In this document: positions 24,148 to 32,328 of the stretch, in pieces
Layout of the letters: each line of letters begins with the position of its first letter
Position numbering within the stretch: position 1 is the stretch's first letter
DNA from: an uncultured bacterium
Lineage (GTDB): Bacteria; Bacillota; Clostridia; Lachnospirales; Lachnospiraceae
Direction: 5' to 3'
DNA length: 50,339 nt
Assembly: GCA_905214875.1 (NCBI GenBank)
Contig: CAJMNR010000030.1
Span: forward strand, 1-50,339
Made by a program: the position numbers and the translations under genes
The notes under the pieces: model-generated
Told to the model about the DNA's origin: nothing
Seen by the model: the letters and a program-made list of their open reading frames with translations, nothing else
Databases searched by the model: none

Positions 24148-25575
24148 ATGTTAGAAAGACTCTTTAAATTAAAAGAGAACAACACGACTATAAGAACAGA
24201 AATCATTGCTGGATTTACTACTTTTATGACTATGGCGTATATAGTTGCCTTGAATCCAAATATTATTGCATCTCCAGACAACGGTGCATCTGCAAATCTT
24301 TGGAATGCAGTTTTCATTGCAACGGTTATTTCAGCAGCAGTTGGTACATTATTAATGGCATTGCTTGCGAATAAACCATTCGCATTAGCACCCGGCATGG
24401 GACTCAATGCTTATTTTGCTACTGTTGTTTTGACAATCATGGCAACGACTTCAGATAAAACATACGATGAAGCCTTTAAAGGCGCATTAGCAATCATCGT
24501 TGTTTCCGGTATATTATTTACCGTACTTACTTTATTTAAGATTCGTGAAAAGATTGTTGAAGCAATTCCAGTTGGTATCCGTTTTGGTATTACTGCCGGT
24601 ATCGGTCTTATGTTAATCAACGTAGGTATGACAACAAACGCTCCTGTTTACAACGCAGACGGTGCTAATACAACAATCTTAGGATTCTTCACACTTGGTG
24701 CAAAAGACACTTACCAATTACTTGGTGCTGATGCCTATAAGGTATTAATCTTAACGATCATTACTTTCTTTATTGGATTATTTACAATCGTTGTATTACA
24801 TCACAAAAAAATTAAAGGTTCTATCCTTTACGGTATGTTAATTGCTTCCTTAGTTTATTTTGTAGGACAAGGCATTCTTGGAAACAATCCATTTGCAGCA
24901 TTAAACGAAGCACAATGGTTACCAAACTTTAAAGATTTGGCCGACAAGACATTATTCAAATTCCATTTTGGAACACTTTTCAGCATGGGTATCTTACCTG
25001 CTGTTATGACAATCATTTCATTCTGTATGGTTGATATGTTTGACACAATTGGAACTTTACTTGGAACTGCTAGTAAAGCTGGCATGGTTGACGAAGACGG
25101 TAAAATGCCTGGCATGAACAAAGCAATGTTATCTGACTCTTTAGCAACTTGCGTTGGTGCTTGTACTGGTACTTCTACTGTTACAACATTTATCGAAAGT
25201 GCATCCGGTGTTGAAGAAGGTGGTAGAACAGGTTTTGCTTCTCTCATTACTTCTCTTTGCTTCTTAGCTTGTTTATTCTTAGCTCCTGTAGCAAAATTAA
25301 TCCCAGCACCTGCAACTAGTGCAGCATTGGTTTTCGTTGGAATCCTTATGATCAGCGCATTAAAGAACGTTGACTACTCCGACTTCTCTCAATCTGTTCC
25401 CGTCGTACTTATGATCGTATTCATGATGATTACAAGCGGTATTGGAAATGGTATCGGTATCGGTTTAATTTCCTACTCCATCATCAAAATCTGTGATGGT
25501 AAATTCAAAGATGTATCTTGGTTAACAATCTTGTTATCCGTTTTATTTATCGCAAAATTCTTTATCCGTGTTTAA
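24148..25575 (+). CDS. NCS2 family purine permease (AzgA/PbuG-type)
   Basis: This 475-residue, 12-segment permease has the AzgA branch signatures: TEIIAGFTTFMTMAYIVALNP near the N-terminus, PFALAPGMGLNAYF, FCMVDMFDTIGTL, and a central ACTGTSTVTTFIESASGVEEGGRTG. These transporters import hypoxanthine, guanine or adenine. ATG 24148 has AAGGAGG 7 nt upstream; the longer reading begins with TTG and lacks a ribosome site. It is monocistronic with its own promoter and terminator. Confidence 0.95.
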   Translation: MLERLFKLKENNTTIRTEIIAGFTTFMTMAYIVALNPNIIASPDNGASANLWNAVFIATVISAAVGTLLMALLANKPFALAPGMGLNAYFATVVLTIMATTSDKTYDEAFKGALAIIVVSGILFTVLTLFKIREKIVEAIPVGIRFGITAGIGLMLINVGMTTNAPVYNADGANTTILGFFTLGAKDTYQLLGADAYKVLILTIITFFIGLFTIVVLHHKKIKGSILYGMLIASLVYFVGQGILGNNPFAALNEAQWLPNFKDLADKTLFKFHFGTLFSMGILPAVMTIISFCMVDMFDTIGTLLGTASKAGMVDEDGKMPGMNKAMLSDSLATCVGACTGTSTVTTFIESASGVEEGGRTGFASLITSLCFLACLFLAPVAKLIPAPATSAALVFVGILMISALKNVDYSDFSQSVPVVLMIVFMMITSGIGNGIGIGLISYSIIKICDGKFKDVSWLTILLSVLFIAKFFIRV

Positions 25576-25601
25576 TTCTTAAAACAAAGAGTTTTGCTCG
25601 C

Positions 25602-25638
25602 AAAAAAGCTCATGCAATTAGTTGCATGAGCTTTTTTT
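25602..25638. terminator. Bidirectional terminator, permease / CPBP gene
   Basis: AAAAAAGCTCATGCAA pairs with TTGCATGAGCTTTTTT around a 4-nt loop. The hairpin overlaps the last codons and stop of the CPBP gene. Confidence 0.92.
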
Positions 25639-26337
25639 ATTATGTACAAAGCAAATTCCTATGATTAGTATTACACCTATGATTGTCGTAAAGACACCTG
25701 CTTCTGGGCCAAATTTTCCTCCGTTATAGTAGTTATATGTAGGTAATTTTATTTGAACGATATGGAACCTATCATATCCACTTACGCAAAACCCCAATAT
25801 AGATTGGACGAAATTCCACATAAGATGAATCCCGATTGGCATTGCAAGATTATTTGTGTATCCATAGGAAAGTCCAAAGACAACTCCAAAGAGCGTTAAA
25901 TTAATGACTGCTATCACGCTAACTCCATTGTTCGCCAAATGTGCTGCCGCAAAAACAAGTGCTGATACGATAACGCTTTTTCTTAAGGAATACATATTCT
26001 GTTTGGCAATTCCCATTAAGAAACCACGAAAGATCATTTCTTCCTCGACGGCAACAATTATGTAATATATAAAATAAACGACACATAGGAAAAAGGAATG
26101 AAACGACAGAGCCTCTCCAGGTTCTATCATTCCATTTCCTGTTAGGATAACAGCTAACCATACAAATACCATTGCTATCGTACCAATAAACATTCCGAGC
26201 AGACCTTGCTTCACAATCCGTTTCTTCTGACTATAATCGCCATACCCAGCCTTTGGAAGTTCCCTTTTCTTATACTCCGCTAACAGGCAGGCAATTATAA
26301 TCGTCCCAGAAATTATCTGTAGTATCACTGTTTTCAA
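25618..26337 (-). CDS. CPBP family intramembrane metalloprotease
   Basis: This 239-residue protein has about seven membrane segments and the CPBP (Abi) motifs: EEEMIFRGFLMG (EExxxR), FAAAHL (FxxxH) and HLMWNFVQS (HxxxN/B). These are Rce1-like glutamyl intramembrane proteases; in Firmicutes some serve in bacteriocin immunity. The start is TTG with AGGAG 7 nt upstream. The bactofilin-like gene ends 14 bp before it on the same strand, so the two are probably cotranscribed. The substrate is unknown. Confidence 0.9.
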   Translation of the reverse strand: MKTVILQIISGTIIIACLLAEYKKRELPKAGYGDYSQKKRIVKQGLLGMFIGTIAMVFVWLAVILTGNGMIEPGEALSFHSFFLCVVYFIYYIIVAVEEEMIFRGFLMGIAKQNMYSLRKSVIVSALVFAAAHLANNGVSVIAVINLTLFGVVFGLSYGYTNNLAMPIGIHLMWNFVQSILGFCVSGYDRFHIVQIKLPTYNYYNGGKFGPEAGVFTTIIGVILIIGICFVHNKKSSCN

Positions 26338-26351
26338 TTTTATTCTCCTAA

Positions 26352-27116
26352 CTATTCTTCTATTTTTTCAACACTTAAGAGTCGACAGTTTTCTGTTGCC
26401 GTTAATGTATTGAGGTATTCCAAATCTTCAACAATACAACGTTTTGCTAGCTCGATATCCGCACCTCTTACTACTGTCATTCCTGTGGATTCTGCATACA
26501 TTCGATTGCATTCCACTTCTTCAATCGTGAAATAATCACGGTAAATAAGTGAGGTTGGGTGTAATAAGAAAAATGGGTGCAGAATTTCAATTTGGTCTGC
26601 TTTTAGAGATTTGATATATCCTCTATGAAATGCTTTTCCAACAAAGAGTTCAGCTTCGATTGTACCATCAAAATCGATTCTTCCTACAACCTCCATGCGT
26701 TCTGCACGAATGGTATTCTTTCCGGTTAATAGATATTCGATTTTTAGTTCTTTCGCTGTCAATACCGATTCTAAGTTAACGTTCCCTTTTGCGATAAACT
26801 TATTAGCTGTCACTTCGTCCTTAATCTCAGTATTTCCGTCAATTGTTATTTCATCTGCTTCAACCGTCCCTAATATTTCTGCATCCCCTCGAACGATCAA
26901 ACTTTCAGTACGAATAATTCCAGTAAGTGATAAATCTCCATTTATAATGATGGATGCGGCTTCAATGGTATCTGTTAATCTAGCATTTCCACCAATTTCT
27001 ATGGACGTAGCACAGACTTTCCCATTGTTTGTTGCATCTCTTTGCACTTTTATCGATTCATATTGACCTTCTGGCATTACACCATCGTTATCAATATTTA
27101 GTATTTTTTCCTCCAT
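26352..27116 (-). CDS. Bactofilin-like polymer-forming protein
   Basis: This 254-residue protein consists largely of short beta repeats with a period near 18-20 residues (IEIGGNARL, IIINGDLSL, LIVRGDAEI, ITIDGNTEI, FIAKGNVNL, MEVVGRIDF). This is the right-handed beta-helix pattern of polymer-forming cytoskeletal proteins (bactofilins). It is about twice the usual bactofilin length, and the C-terminal part departs from the repeat. There is no signal peptide. AAGGAG precedes ATG 27116, and the longer start at 27161 has no ribosome site. It is upstream of, and probably cotranscribed with, the CPBP protease gene. Polymer formation is inferred. Confidence 0.7.
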   Translation of the reverse strand: MEEKILNIDNDGVMPEGQYESIKVQRDATNNGKVCATSIEIGGNARLTDTIEAASIIINGDLSLTGIIRTESLIVRGDAEILGTVEADEITIDGNTEIKDEVTANKFIAKGNVNLESVLTAKELKIEYLLTGKNTIRAERMEVVGRIDFDGTIEAELFVGKAFHRGYIKSLKADQIEILHPFFLLHPTSLIYRDYFTIEEVECNRMYAESTGMTVVRGADIELAKRCIVEDLEYLNTLTATENCRLLSVEKIEE

Positions 27117-27198
27117 CGTTTCTCCTTCCCTATTCCGATATGAATTTCGTCTTAATGTCAATATTATAACATATTTTTACTTAAATATATATTATTTT

Positions 27199-28356
27199 TT
27201 ATACAGGACGGACTCTTGGAAGCGTATTATTTACACCTTTAGAAATCAGGATTTGATGAAGGTCGATTACCCCATTATGAAACGTTGCTGCACATGAGGC
27301 CAGATATAGGTCCCACATCCTTGCAAATTCTTCTCCAAACATTGCTACAACTTCATCATAATGGCTTAAATAGTTCTCTCGCCAGCATAGCAATGTCTTA
27401 TTATAATGATTTCTCAAACTTTCTACATCCAGAGTATAAAAACGGAACTCTGGAAACAGTGCTATGATTTCCCGAAGCGATGGAATCACTCCACCTGGGA
27501 ATATATATTTCTTAATCCATGGGTCTCCTGGATGTTCCTCTAACGCACTAATATAATGTAATAAGAACAAGCCCCCTGGCTTTAATACCGATTCTACATT
27601 TTTCATAAACTCTTTGTATTGGTCCCGTCCAACATGCTCGATCATGCCGACGCTTACAACTCGGTCAAAGGTCATACCACTCTCGCAAAGTTCACGATAA
27701 TCCATAATCTTAACCGTAACATACTCTTCTAAATGATTCTTTTTAATTTCTTCGTTACACTTCTTATACTGTTCTTCACTTAAAGTGATTCCCACTCCTT
27801 TGGTGTGATATTTTCTTGCAGCTTCTATAAGCAAAAAGCCCCAACCGCATCCGATATCCAAAAGCGTCATGTTTTCTTTAAGCTGAAGTTTTCTTAAGAT
27901 ATGATCCACCTTATTGGTCTGCGCTGTTTCCAAGGAATCATCCTCGTTTTTGAAATATGCACAAGAATAGCTCATTGTCTTATCTAACCATAAGCTATAA
28001 AAATCATTTCCAATATCATAGTGGGACGTTACTTCTTTCTTTTGATTCTTTTTTGAAGTGGAAGTATGCAATAGCTTCCTCAAATGCAAATGATTTGTTG
28101 TAAACTTGTCCATATGACCAAGAAACAAATCAAGCACTTCATATAAATCTTTGTCCACTTCGATTTCCCGCTTCATATAAGCTTCTCCAAGCGCCAGTGA
28201 CGTAGATGAAAGAAGTTCTGCTTTCTTTGGCATTTGATGAATGGTAACAGTAAATTGTGGTTTTCCTTCTCCAATGGTTATTACTTCTTCCTCTGTTTTC
28301 AGATTAAATGTAACTGGTATGATATTTGCTAGATACTCCTTTATAAATACTTTCAT
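27199..28356 (-). CDS. cfa: Cyclopropane-fatty-acyl-phospholipid synthase family protein
   Basis: This 385-residue SAM-dependent methyltransferase matches CFA synthase throughout. HYDIGNDFYSLWLDKTMSYSCAYFKNEDDSLETAQ carries the active-site and SAM-loop residues, LLDIGCGWGFLLIEAA is motif I, and VSVGMIEHVGRDQY holds the conserved His. KYIFPGGVIPSL and FHNGVIDLHQILISK follow near the end. It converts unsaturated acyl chains of membrane lipids to cyclopropanes. The start at 28356 (GAGG 6 nt upstream) is chosen over two upstream starts. Its leader region holds the dispersed element described separately. Confidence 0.93.
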   Translation of the reverse strand: MKVFIKEYLANIIPVTFNLKTEEEVITIGEGKPQFTVTIHQMPKKAELLSSTSLALGEAYMKREIEVDKDLYEVLDLFLGHMDKFTTNHLHLRKLLHTSTSKKNQKKEVTSHYDIGNDFYSLWLDKTMSYSCAYFKNEDDSLETAQTNKVDHILRKLQLKENMTLLDIGCGWGFLLIEAARKYHTKGVGITLSEEQYKKCNEEIKKNHLEEYVTVKIMDYRELCESGMTFDRVVSVGMIEHVGRDQYKEFMKNVESVLKPGGLFLLHYISALEEHPGDPWIKKYIFPGGVIPSLREIIALFPEFRFYTLDVESLRNHYNKTLLCWRENYLSHYDEVVAMFGEEFARMWDLYLASCAATFHNGVIDLHQILISKGVNNTLPRVRPV

Positions 28357-28506
28357 AACTAACCTCATTCTCTTTGCATTTATTTTTTTCTCTAGTTTGC
28401 TACACAACTTACACTTTTATACATTTTTATCAACTTTTACCTTTCTTGTTTTGCATCAATGGGCATCTCGCACGGAAGTTTCCTAGACATAACAAAGTGT
28501 GTGTTC

Positions 28507-28569
28507 CACACGGCCCTCTTTTGGGGACATTTTTAATTGTTAGGAAAGAGCTCGACAGAGAAATTTCCT
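28507..28569 (+). repeat. Dispersed 63-bp element, copy A
   Basis: This 63-bp stretch matches 39631-39693 at 58 of 63 positions without gaps; the last 46 bp differ at two sites. It contains a CCC/GGG mini-hairpin and a TTTTTAATTG...CAATTAAAAA arm extending to 28586. It lies between the cfa start and the NlpC/P60 terminator. On the plus strand a GTGTG/CACAC stem precedes it. Confidence 0.8.
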
Positions 28570-28580
28570 CGTATGCAATT

Positions 28581-28621
28581 AAAAAAAGGCTACTTCCTCG
28601 TCATAAAGAAGTAGTCTTTTT
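28581..28621. terminator. Terminator of the NlpC/P60 gene
   Basis: AAAAAAAGGCTACTTC pairs with GAAGTAGTCTTTTT around an 11-nt loop. T-runs occur on both strands, so it could also end a plus-strand transcript of the adjacent element. Confidence 0.8.
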
Positions 28622-28625
28622 ACAA

Positions 28626-30173
28626 TTATTTCGTAGGTCTTGTCATTAAGACATACGGATTTTTTTTGTTGTTTAAATATTTAGAATAATCTGAAATCAT
28701 TACTTTTGGAGGTGTTGCATGAAGAATTCTTCCATTACCAATGTAAATTACAACGTGACCGATATTTTTATATCTTCCGTTATAAGTTGAATTTTTTACA
28801 AATAAGACATCGCCTGGAAGCAGTTTCTTATAACTTACCCCTTTTGTGTAAAGTACTTTCTTCGTCTTTACCATATGGTATGCCTGTGCCGCAGCTGTCG
28901 GTGCATAAGAGGAATTACCAAACTTCACACCATTCTTGCTGTAACATCTCCAAACAAGGGAGCTACAGTCATAATAATTCTTTTTCATACGCTTTGCCTG
29001 GCTATATGTTTTTCCCAATGCGCCATAGGCTTGTTTTAATGTATTAATTACTCTTTTGTTGGACACTGCCACATAACAAGTAAGTTTTTTTCCATCTACT
29101 GTTGCTGTAATCACACAGCTACCATTTTTCTTTGTTGTAATTTTACCAGTTTTAGAAACTGTAGCAACACTCTTATCGCTAGATGAGTATGCGATACTCG
29201 TTGCTTTTGAATGGCCAGTAACCTTTAAAGTAAGGCTTTTGCCTTTTACAATAAATAAGTCCGTATAATTTAATTTTGGTTTTGAAACGTATACATAACA
29301 GCTAATTGTCTTACCATCAATTGTTACGGAAACCTTCGATTTTCCGCTCTTTACACCTTTTACTTTTGTACTTGTGCTGGATACCTTCTTAATGATTTTC
29401 GTATTTGAAACATTAACCTTATATTTTGAAGTGGACCCACCTGTTACTTTAATATTTACTGTACCATTTGGTCTCACGAAATATTTTGAACTTGAAAACT
29501 TTGGATTTGTTACTTTAATACTGCATATATATGTATATACTGCATTGTTATCACATTTCACCGTTGCTGTAATCTTAACATTACCAGCAGCTTTCATTGT
29601 AACATTACCTTTTGAATCTACGGTTGCTTTTTTGCTATCAGAAGTTTTAAAGCTAAGTTTATACTTACTAGCACTTAATGTCATATTATTAAGTTTTAAC
29701 TGATATTTTGTTCCAACTGCCCTAGTAACACTTTTTGTCATTGTTACCTTTTTGAAATAACTGTCATAAATCTTACTGTTATCTGACGGTGTTGGCGTTT
29801 CTGTTGGTGGTGCTGGCGTTTCTGTTGGTGGTGCTGGCGTTTCTGTTGGTGGTGCTGGCGTTACCACTGGACTTTCTGTTGCTTCTGGCTCCGCTGATGG
29901 AGTTTCTGTTGCTTCTGGCTCCTCTGATGGTATTTCCGTTTCTTCTGGTTCTACTGTAGCTTCAGGCTTATCTGTTTCCTCAGACTCCTCGTCATTTTCC
30001 TCTGACTCGTCTGTACTATCACCTTCTTCACCACTCCCTGATGACTGTTCTACTGTAGCCGTTTTCCCTGTATTTGCGCTTACTGCATTTACATCAATCG
30101 TATCTGTAAAGACAAACATTGTCATAATCATTACAATCGACGCAAGTGCAACAAACTTTTTCATCTGTTTCAT
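28626..30173 (-). CDS. Secreted NlpC/P60 endopeptidase with Big_2 repeats
   Basis: This 515-residue exported protein has a signal peptide (FVALASIVMIMTMFVFTDTIDVNA) and an acidic Pro/Thr/Glu linker with three PAPPTET-type repeats. Ig-like Big_2 modules follow (about 140-385; one contains KSVATVSKTGKITTKKNGSCVITATV). The C-terminal NlpC/P60 domain has the catalytic Cys in YDCSSLVWRCY and His residues in NIGHVVIYIG and ILHATPP. It should cleave within peptidoglycan stem peptides at the cell surface. The linker probably spans the wall. It is monocistronic. Confidence 0.93.
   Translation of the reverse strand: MKQMKKFVALASIVMIMTMFVFTDTIDVNAVSANTGKTATVEQSSGSGEEGDSTDESEENDEESEETDKPEATVEPEETEIPSEEPEATETPSAEPEATESPVVTPAPPTETPAPPTETPAPPTETPTPSDNSKIYDSYFKKVTMTKSVTRAVGTKYQLKLNNMTLSASKYKLSFKTSDSKKATVDSKGNVTMKAAGNVKITATVKCDNNAVYTYICSIKVTNPKFSSSKYFVRPNGTVNIKVTGGSTSKYKVNVSNTKIIKKVSSTSTKVKGVKSGKSKVSVTIDGKTISCYVYVSKPKLNYTDLFIVKGKSLTLKVTGHSKATSIAYSSSDKSVATVSKTGKITTKKNGSCVITATVDGKKLTCYVAVSNKRVINTLKQAYGALGKTYSQAKRMKKNYYDCSSLVWRCYSKNGVKFGNSSYAPTAAAQAYHMVKTKKVLYTKGVSYKKLLPGDVLFVKNSTYNGRYKNIGHVVIYIGNGRILHATPPKVMISDYSKYLNNKKNPYVLMTRPTK
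29798..29860 (-). repeat. Three tandem 21-bp repeats in the NlpC/P60 linker
   Basis: The 21-bp unit encoding the heptad PAPPTET occurs three times in perfect tandem (29798, 29819, 29840). Copy number may vary between strains. Confidence 0.85.
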
Positions 30174-30276
30174 CCTGTTTGAATCCCCCTTTTGTCGAAC
30201 TAAATCTAATTATATAATAAAAAAGGGATAAAACTATGGCAAATTTAAAACTTTTTTAATTTTTTTAATTTTTTGT

Positions 30277-30303
30277 AAAAAAAGGAACAGCCTATGCTGT
30301 TCC
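30277..30303 (-). terminator. Terminator overlapping the end of the NYN gene
   Basis: On the minus strand GGAACAGC-ATAG-GCTGTTCC is followed by seven Ts. The stem includes the last codons and the stop codon. Confidence 0.88.
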
Positions 30304-31056
30304 TTCTTCCCATATTCCATCTTCCTGCAGACGATTCCAGTCTACACTTAGAATCTTTGATTTTTTCCCTTGATACTCTGTTTCTACTTCACTTAAATAT
30401 CTTCGATCTATTAATTCTTGTAAGGACGTTTCTACACGTTCCTCCGTCACCTTATTATGCTCTGCAACATTACGAATGGTTTTCCAAAATGTTGCTTTTT
30501 TCCCTCTTTTATCAAGTGCCTTAAGACTTTGCAATATTAGTCCAAAATAAAATTGTTGTTCCTGTACATAACGTGGCATTTCAACATAACTATTAGCAAT
30601 TGATTTTAACTTGCCGCTAAATGCTCTCTTTACTCCATAAACGATTACTTTTTTATTCAGTTTCTTTCTTAGATATTTCATAACAGAATCAAAATGACCA
30701 TCTCCAGTAAATATTAGGAAGATATCAGGGCAATCCTTTTCAGCAGCCATTTGATAAATATAATCAAGCATAATAAAATCAGTAAAGTCTTTCTTCGCAT
30801 GTTCGTTGGAATTTGCAGTATGTATTACTGTCGTTTTAAGATCCTCTAATCGTTTAGCTTCCGTACTAATACTATATTCACTAAAATCTCCAAAGAAATA
30901 TGTTTCATCACAATCATAATCTCTTTTAATCTCATCTAGCCATTCTTCTACATTCGGTTTCATCGTATATAAATTACAATAGGAATAATACCAGTGTTCA
31001 TAATCTACAAATGCCACTGTCTTTAGCCTTTTTTTCTTATTAAAAAACAATCCCAA
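30292..31056 (-). CDS. NYN (PIN-like) nuclease domain protein with winged helix
   Basis: This 254-residue protein has an N-terminal NYN/LabA domain. Acidic residues of the PIN-like site are visible in VAFVDYEHWYYS, FFGDFSEY, KKDFTDFIMLDYIYQ and FLIFTGDGHFDSVMKYL. The C-terminal ~80 residues look like a winged helix (WKTIRNVAEHNKVTEERVETSLQELIDRRYLSEVE). The domain predicts an RNase or RNA-processing activity tethered to nucleic acid. It is monocistronic, with a strong terminator overlapping its stop. The target RNA is unknown. Confidence 0.85.
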   Translation of the reverse strand: MGLFFNKKKRLKTVAFVDYEHWYYSYCNLYTMKPNVEEWLDEIKRDYDCDETYFFGDFSEYSISTEAKRLEDLKTTVIHTANSNEHAKKDFTDFIMLDYIYQMAAEKDCPDIFLIFTGDGHFDSVMKYLRKKLNKKVIVYGVKRAFSGKLKSIANSYVEMPRYVQEQQFYFGLILQSLKALDKRGKKATFWKTIRNVAEHNKVTEERVETSLQELIDRRYLSEVETEYQGKKSKILSVDWNRLQEDGIWEEGTA

Positions 31057-31142
31057 CTCCTTTTCACCTCCTTACATTGTTAATCACAGCTTTTCAGCCG
31101 CTATCATTATATCACAAATAGAATTATTTTCCACACATTAAA

Positions 31143-31183
31143 CCAAAAAGAACCAATAATATCATAAAAATGATACATTGGTC
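31143..31183 (-). terminator. Terminator of the metallophosphoesterase-yibEF operon
   Basis: An ACCAAT...ATTGGT stem with an inner ATCAT/ATGAT pairing is followed on the minus strand by CTTTTTGG. Confidence 0.65.
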
Positions 31184-31197
31184 CTATAAGATTCTTG

Positions 31198-32328
31198 TTA
31201 CTTTTTCAATTCCTGTGTCAATAATAGACTTGTTATAAATGCAACACACGGTACTGTCATTATGATTCCCATGCTTCCCGCTACTCCTTGCATGATTTCA
31301 ATGCCGATCGAATAGGAGTTGATTAGCTGCAAATAAGGAAGGTCATATGCATAGTCAAGAACTAGCGTCGTAATAGAACCTCCTACGAAAGCAAGAATTA
31401 ACGTATTCGACATTGTTCCCATGGCATCTCGTCCAACTTTCATGCCACTTCGAAACAACTTGCCTACTTCCAATTCTTTGTTATTTTCATAAATCTCAGT
31501 CATAGAGGAAGCTACCGCCATCGCCACATCCATTACTGCACCAAGTGAGGCAATCAAGATTCCTGCAAATAGCAGTCCTCCTACTTGAATCTTCGTGTTC
31601 TGTCCGACAAAAACTAAAGATTCGATATCCGATACGTTGTATCCATCGATTCCAGCAAAATGCCCAAAGACAGCTGCAGATATTCCTGCAATTAAGACGC
31701 CAGCGGTTGTTCCTATAATTGCTGAAAATGATTTGATCGTTGTTCCTCCAATTAGCAGCATGGTTACAATAGTCGTTAGAACTACGACTAAAATGGCCGC
31801 AAAAAATGGGGAATATCCTCGGTATAGAAGCGGCATAAATAAGTACACGATTGAGATAAATGTAAAAATTAATGCTGCTACAGATTTCATTCCATTCTTT
31901 CCACCAACGATACAGATCATCAAGAAGAAGATTCCGACAAAACATGCAATTGGAATCTCTCGATTGATAGAATAAATGGACGCTGTGCTCGATGCCCCAG
32001 ATATGCTGGTGATTACGACTACTTTATCCCCTTGCTTACATACCGCACCAAATAAATTTCCTTCCGCACTTGTAGCTTCTATCTCTTTTCCTTTGTTTTC
32101 TCCCGTGGTCAGTTTAACCTTCAAACGTTGATAACCGCTTCTTACCCCATTTTCCTGCAGGTTATCCTGTAACACCTCTGTTACAACTGCTTTTTCAAAC
32201 TCACGTCCCTCTGTTTCTACTAATGGTACCTTCTCAGTTTTACTAAGAAAAGCGATTATAACCAAATAGATTATAATCGCTACGGCACCTGCTATATATT
32301 TTTTTAAGTGCTCTTTCATTATTTTCAT
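31198..32328 (-). CDS. YibE/F family membrane protein
   Basis: This 376-residue protein has one N-terminal segment, an exported beta domain (KAVVTEVLQDNLQ...VKLTTGENKGKEIEATS) and about seven C-terminal segments. The C-terminal region (GTTIKSFSAIIGTTAGVLIAG, LLFAGILIASLGAVMDVAMAVASSM, GRDAMGTMSNTLILAFVGG) is the YibE/F signature. The biochemical function of the family is unknown. Its ATG overlaps the stop of the metallophosphoesterase gene (ATGA), so translation is coupled. A shared role, perhaps export or uptake of a phosphate-containing or metal substrate, is inference. Confidence 0.9.
   Translation of the reverse strand: MKIMKEHLKKYIAGAVAIIIYLVIIAFLSKTEKVPLVETEGREFEKAVVTEVLQDNLQENGVRSGYQRLKVKLTTGENKGKEIEATSAEGNLFGAVCKQGDKVVVITSISGASSTASIYSINREIPIACFVGIFFLMICIVGGKNGMKSVAALIFTFISIVYLFMPLLYRGYSPFFAAILVVVLTTIVTMLLIGGTTIKSFSAIIGTTAGVLIAGISAAVFGHFAGIDGYNVSDIESLVFVGQNTKIQVGGLLFAGILIASLGAVMDVAMAVASSMTEIYENNKELEVGKLFRSGMKVGRDAMGTMSNTLILAFVGGSITTLVLDYAYDLPYLQLINSYSIGIEIMQGVAGSMGIIMTVPCVAFITSLLLTQELKK

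Noticed and set aside
28441..28520. c-di-GMP riboswitch upstream of cfa
   Set aside because: CGCACGGAAG superficially recalls the GEMM core, but the GCAAA-type conserved bases and tetraloop receptor are absent.
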